Assembly (NCBI GenBank): GCA_035492455.1
Contig: DATJJE010000030.1
Location: 13,008 to 77,007, forward strand
Length of the DNA: 64,000 nucleotides
Source: Gp6-AA40 sp035492455
Lineage (GTDB): Bacteria; Acidobacteriota; Vicinamibacteria; Vicinamibacterales; UBA2999
Direction: 5' to 3'
Positions within the stretch are counted from its first letter, which is position 1. The number at the start of each line of letters is the position of its first letter. Shown piece after piece: positions 60,941 through 64,000 of this stretch. A program made the position numbers and the translations under genes. The notes under the pieces were generated by a model. That model saw only the letters and a list, made by a program, of their open reading frames with translations. It had not been told where the DNA came from and did not search any database.

Positions 60941-62385
60941 CATTTGACCGGGTGAATGACGCGGTCGATGAAATCGAGGATCTCTCGCGAGACGCTAGTA
61001 TCCACCGTTCCGAGCGAGAGCAGCTGCGACACATGATTGTGCCCGAGGCTTTGTCGATATCGCGGCATGACGCCGCGTTTGATGACGAGTTCGCTGAATA
61101 GCTGCGCGGCGGGTGAGAAGTAGCGTGGGTCGTCCCATTCGGCAGTCGTCATCAGGACTGGAATGTCGGAGCGAGTGACGTTGCCGGGAACCACCATCTG
61201 CGGCCAGCGCGTTTTGTCGCCGCCGAAATACGCGAGCTCGCCCATCGTCGGATTCGAGAAATCAAAGGTGTACGGCCCCGAGCAGAAGATAGCGCCGGCG
61301 ATACGCGGCGTGGTGGCGGGCACCAGTTCCGGCCTGAACACATATGTTGCGGTGTGCAGCGAGCCGGTGGAGATCCCGAGGGTGAAGATCTGGTCGGGGT
61401 TGCCGCCGTACTCGGCCGCGTGCTCGTGCAGCCAGGTGATGACCGCGGCGACGTCGCGCGCGCCGTCCGGCCATTTCGAATCCGGAGCGAGGCGATAGCC
61501 GGCGTTGACGCCGACCAGGCCGAGGCTCGCGAAGTAGTCGGCCACGGTCGCGGTATTGGCGCGGCTGCCTCCGATCAGACCGCCGCCGTGGAATATCGCA
61601 ACCACCGGGACCGGACCCGGCGCGCGCCGCAACGTTGGCGTGTGAATGTCGATCTGTTGCCGCTCGTGCGGACCGTAGGCGATGTTCTCGACGACTTTGA
61701 TCTCACTGGCTTCGTACACGCGCGGCTGCGATGCGTACACCTTATAGGTCTGTGGGATCGAATCCGCTGCCGACCGAAGCGCGATGAGCTGCGCGGCGAC
61801 ATCGGGAGGCATACCGTTGCGCGCGGTCTCGGCGGCGCTCAAGCCGCGCTCCTGCGGCAGCGACCAGCGGAACGACTGATTCGCCTCGCGGGCGGCGTCG
61901 CAGCGATCGAGAACCGCGTCACGGCGGTGGTACACGGGAGAGATCAAGATTGGTGTGCCGGCCGGCTCGCCCTTCTCGCCCGCCACGGTCACGCACAGCT
62001 CCGATCGGGACGCCGGACTGAGACGTCCCCATAGCATGGTCCAATGCTGAATCGGTGCTGAAGCACATGGTCGAACGACCAACTGGGCGCCGGCTTCGAG
62101 CTTCGCGGGCTCGAGGCATCGGTCGTAGACGGGTGCGCGGATGGCTCCGTCAGCCGTTCGTTCGAAGCGCTGGTCGTCAAGGGGAGCGCCGTACTTGCAC
62201 GTGTGGAGCTGCAGCGGCTGGTCGAGCTGCAGTGTCTGACCTTCGCCGCGAATATCCAGACAATAGCCGCGCATGTCGTCCAGCGGTTGGATGGTCCGCA
62301 GCAGACCAGCATCGGCGTAACTGACGGCGGGGTGGCAGAACAGCACCGACACCGCGATCGCCGGCAGCACGCGCAAATGGTACAT
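60940..62385 (-). CDS. Secreted lectin-like domain fused to alpha/beta-hydrolase esterase
   Basis: 481 aa. Signal peptide, then a ricin-type beta-trefoil-like domain (about 28-180; YCLDIRGEG, LHTCKYG, HWTM, LCVTV repeats), and a hormone-sensitive-lipase-type hydrolase (about 240-481) with oxyanion FHGGGLIGG, nucleophile GISTGS, acid in TAEWDDP and His in LGHNH. Likely deacetylates or de-esterifies polysaccharide. ATG at 62385 has GGAGG five bases upstream, deciding it over the frame to 62490. Confidence 0.82.
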   Translation of the reverse strand: MYHLRVLPAIAVSVLFCHPAVSYADAGLLRTIQPLDDMRGYCLDIRGEGQTLQLDQPLQLHTCKYGAPLDDQRFERTADGAIRAPVYDRCLEPAKLEAGAQLVVRPCASAPIQHWTMLWGRLSPASRSELCVTVAGEKGEPAGTPILISPVYHRRDAVLDRCDAAREANQSFRWSLPQERGLSAAETARNGMPPDVAAQLIALRSAADSIPQTYKVYASQPRVYEASEIKVVENIAYGPHERQQIDIHTPTLRRAPGPVPVVAIFHGGGLIGGSRANTATVADYFASLGLVGVNAGYRLAPDSKWPDGARDVAAVITWLHEHAAEYGGNPDQIFTLGISTGSLHTATYVFRPELVPATTPRIAGAIFCSGPYTFDFSNPTMGELAYFGGDKTRWPQMVVPGNVTRSDIPVLMTTAEWDDPRYFSPAAQLFSELVIKRGVMPRYRQSLGHNHVSQLLSLGTVDTSVSREILDFIDRVIHPVK

Positions 62386-62438
62386 AAGACCTCCGGGGCG
62401 CCTAGGATACGACTTCTGATCGTTGGGCGGGAAGCGGA

Positions 62439-62505
62439 AGGGCGAGTGGGGCGAGTGGGGCAGGTAGGGTGGGGGTTTTACCCGTCGCACCCACCCACTC
62501 GCCCT
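62439..62505. repeat. Inverted repeat of GGGCGAGTG words (element C)
   Basis: AGGGCGAGTGGG at 62439-62450 is repeated inverted at 62494-62505 (12 bp, perfect) with an inner pairing GGGT/ACCC. The left arm contains GGGCGAGTG twice in tandem. Between the DUF6152 stop and the esterase start, both on the minus strand. No T-tract follows on that strand. Confidence 0.72.
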
Positions 62506-62525
62506 ACACCCTGGATTACTGAGGA

Positions 62526-62954
62526 TTACTGGCGAACGTCGGTATCTGCGCGCCCGCCGTCGTCGGCGCCGGTCTGCGTGTCACGCATCACCGTACCGTC
62601 GGAGAACTCGACCTTGTTGAAACGTCCGACTGGCAGCTTCGTCTTCGCCGGCCAGACATAGAGCGTGACCACGTCGCCATAACCGAGCGTCGTTCGGCTC
62701 CAGCCGAGGAGCTGGGCGGAAACGGTGCTTCCCATTTCCATCGTCCAGTGCTCGACCTCACCCTTTTCGTTCTTGTAGTCCGCCTTGATCAGCGGGTGCG
62801 GATTGATCCAGAGGAACTCCGTGATCGTGGCGTTCTTCAACACCACCGGCTTGCTCATGTCGAACGCCGCGGCGCCATGATGCGCATACGACGGACGGTC
62901 AATCGCGGCCAATCCCGCAAGCAATAACACCATCATCAATAATTTCGTTTTCAC
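62526..62954 (-). CDS. DUF6152-family exported protein
   Basis: 142 aa with signal peptide ending in YAHHGAAAFD; then PVVLKNATITEFLWINPHPLIKADY and DVVTLYVWPAKT, the usual single-domain OB-like core. Function unknown; abundant in Acidobacteriota, often beside the companion protein encoded next. Its start overlaps that protein's stop by four bases (ATGA). A truncated relative is at 7558-7677. Confidence 0.88.
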   Translation of the reverse strand: MKTKLLMMVLLLAGLAAIDRPSYAHHGAAAFDMSKPVVLKNATITEFLWINPHPLIKADYKNEKGEVEHWTMEMGSTVSAQLLGWSRTTLGYGDVVTLYVWPAKTKLPVGRFNKVEFSDGTVMRDTQTGADDGGRADTDVRQ

Positions 62955-63856
62955 GGTCTTCCTCCTCTACCACCCCTGCCGCCTCGGGCACCTTGCGGGT
63001 TCTGCTCGTTCGGATCGCTGCCGGCCGGATCGCCCATCTCCTTCAAGTACAGCTGCTGTTCCGACGGGATGCAAGTAAAGTCGTCGAGCTGCTGGTTTGG
63101 AATCCACCGGAAGTACACCTCGCCCATATTAAACGGTGCGGTGTACAGCTTCGGATCGGTCATCACGATACTCAGCGACAGGTCGTTGTGGGTGCTGCGA
63201 TGAAAGCGCTCGATGACGTGCGCATCGACACTGTGGGGATAGCCGCTCTTGGTCGCCCACGTCTCGGGCGCGAGCCCAGTGGTCTCCACCACGAACGTGT
63301 AGTCATCTTCCCAGCGCCCAATCGAATAGCCGTTGTATTTCGGATCGAGGGCGTCCTTGTCCCGGCCTCCCACCTTGGCGGGCAGCGTTCGCCCGTCTGT
63401 CCAGATCTCACGCCACAAGTCCATGTACTGGAGCAGGATGAAGGTGCGGGTCGGCATCGTCGCGATCGTCATGCCGCGAATTTCCTGCGTCATGTTCTGC
63501 GGGAAGCCGAACGGGTCGCAGTAGCGGCTATGCGGATCGTTCGTGCCGCCGGGGCTGTATTTGCCAATCGGCTTGTTTCGCGCGAACAACTGTTTGCCCA
63601 GGTCGGTCAGCGGCGGCACAACTTCGCCCTTCTGCCGAGCGGCGCCTGAACCGGAGGACGGTCCTGCCCACGTGCCCGACAAATCGCGTTTTGGCGCAGG
63701 GCCGCCGTCTCCAACCGCCCGATCCGCCGGATAGTATTTCCACGGCGATTTCGGCGCGCTGGTTTGCGCCGCAGCAGTGTTTTGCGCCGCGGCCAACGCT
63801 CCAAAGGCCAGCACGCCCGCCACAGCCGCGACAGCCCCAATCAACCGATTTCGCAT
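62951..63856 (-). CDS. Hypothetical exported partner of DUF6152 protein
   Basis: 301 aa. Signal peptide (to about residue 25), a conserved-looking domain (LSGTWAGPSSG, SRYCDPFGFPQNM, REIWTDGR, GYSIGRWEDDYTFVVETTGL, ERFHRSTHNDLSLSIVMTDPKLYTAPF) and a C-terminal GGRGGRGGRP tail. The type is frequent next to DUF6152 in soil Acidobacteriota; function unknown. ATG at 63856 preferred over GTG at 63862, because GGGG is seven bases before it. Confidence 0.8.
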   Translation of the reverse strand: MRNRLIGAVAAVAGVLAFGALAAAQNTAAAQTSAPKSPWKYYPADRAVGDGGPAPKRDLSGTWAGPSSGSGAARQKGEVVPPLTDLGKQLFARNKPIGKYSPGGTNDPHSRYCDPFGFPQNMTQEIRGMTIATMPTRTFILLQYMDLWREIWTDGRTLPAKVGGRDKDALDPKYNGYSIGRWEDDYTFVVETTGLAPETWATKSGYPHSVDAHVIERFHRSTHNDLSLSIVMTDPKLYTAPFNMGEVYFRWIPNQQLDDFTCIPSEQQLYLKEMGDPAGSDPNEQNPQGARGGRGGRGGRP

Positions 63857-63986
63857 CGTCACGCCCCTCGTCTCAGTGTGTTGCCCGAACTCGGCAGAGC
63901 ATACGCGCGACTGACCCTCGGGTCAACGTGCGGCACCGCCGAAATCCTTATTGCGCTGATGCTCGCCGGGTGTAGGCTACCGGACC

Positions 63987-64000
63987 ATGAAGATGACGGC
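63987..64000 (+). CDS. Possible start of a further gene, cut by the window edge
   Basis: ATGAAGATGACG begins 131 bases upstream of the divergent start at 63856. Only four codons are inside, so product and reality cannot be judged. TGACCC/GGGTCA, a 14-bp palindrome near 63912, lies between the two starts. Confidence 0.25.

Overview
The window looks like chromosome from an Acidobacteriota bacterium, most likely a soil Vicinamibacteria/subdivision-6 type. This is an inference. It rests on high-GC coding throughout, two Oar-like TonB-dependent receptors with carboxypeptidase-regulatory N-termini (38653-41559 and 57550-60873), an ECF sigma factor overlapping a Ser/Thr kinase, several twin-arginine-type secreted enzymes, DUF6152-type exported proteins and intergenic GTCCGGCTTTAG-type hairpins. 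Genes are tightly packed, with many 1-4 nt start/stop overlaps. I saw no rRNA, tRNA, CRISPR array, IS element or phage gene.

Left third (1-21 kb): an allantoin-catabolism run (allB, partial at the window edge, then allE and allC) is followed by a di-haem cytochrome c and a secreted alpha/beta hydrolase. An oxalate/formate-type MFS transporter plus a Gfo/Idh/MocA dehydrogenase (about 5.29-7.59 kb) look foreign and abut the stump of a DUF6152 gene. Next come a methyltransferase, hydrolase and msrB run, an MmgE/PrpD protein with an outer-membrane protein, and a signalling block (two receiver proteins, Ser/Thr kinase, ECF sigma factor). A cyclophilin, glgB and a pfkB-pheA-membrane protein-VIT1 iron transporter operon close this part.

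Middle (21-35 kb): a rhomboid protease and ubiX, whose Shine-Dalgarno lies in a 17-bp inverted repeat; an AttEFGH-like ABC transporter in which the AttH lipocalin-like part is fused to an FtsX-type membrane anchor; an EVE/Mug divergent pair sharing the four bases CATG as both start codons; a membrane PAS-GGDEF-EAL protein; and a subtilisin-like protease ending in about a dozen WGENIV hexapeptides.

Right third (35-64 kb): an operon of a Tat-type xanthine-dehydrogenase-family molybdenum subunit, an ACMSD-like amidohydrolase, a TonB receptor and an orphan solute-binding protein; then a six-gene redox module (b-type cytochrome with zinc ribbon, molybdopterin oxidoreductase, four-cluster ferredoxin, Rieske protein, small membrane protein, SLAC1/TDT anion channel) with an RIC di-iron repair protein and a methyltransferase downstream. 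This module is the best candidate for an undescribed system, because the usual partners of a nitrate or formate enzyme are replaced by a Rieske protein and an anion channel. The rest is hydrolases, a tail-anchored AAA+ ATPase, a decayed nitrilase, a second TonB receptor with a clear terminator, a lectin-esterase and a DUF6152 pair.

Several intergenic gaps carry long imperfect palindromes built from short tandem words. Two of them, 39 kb apart, share a 20-nt block with one mismatch and so belong to one dispersed family.
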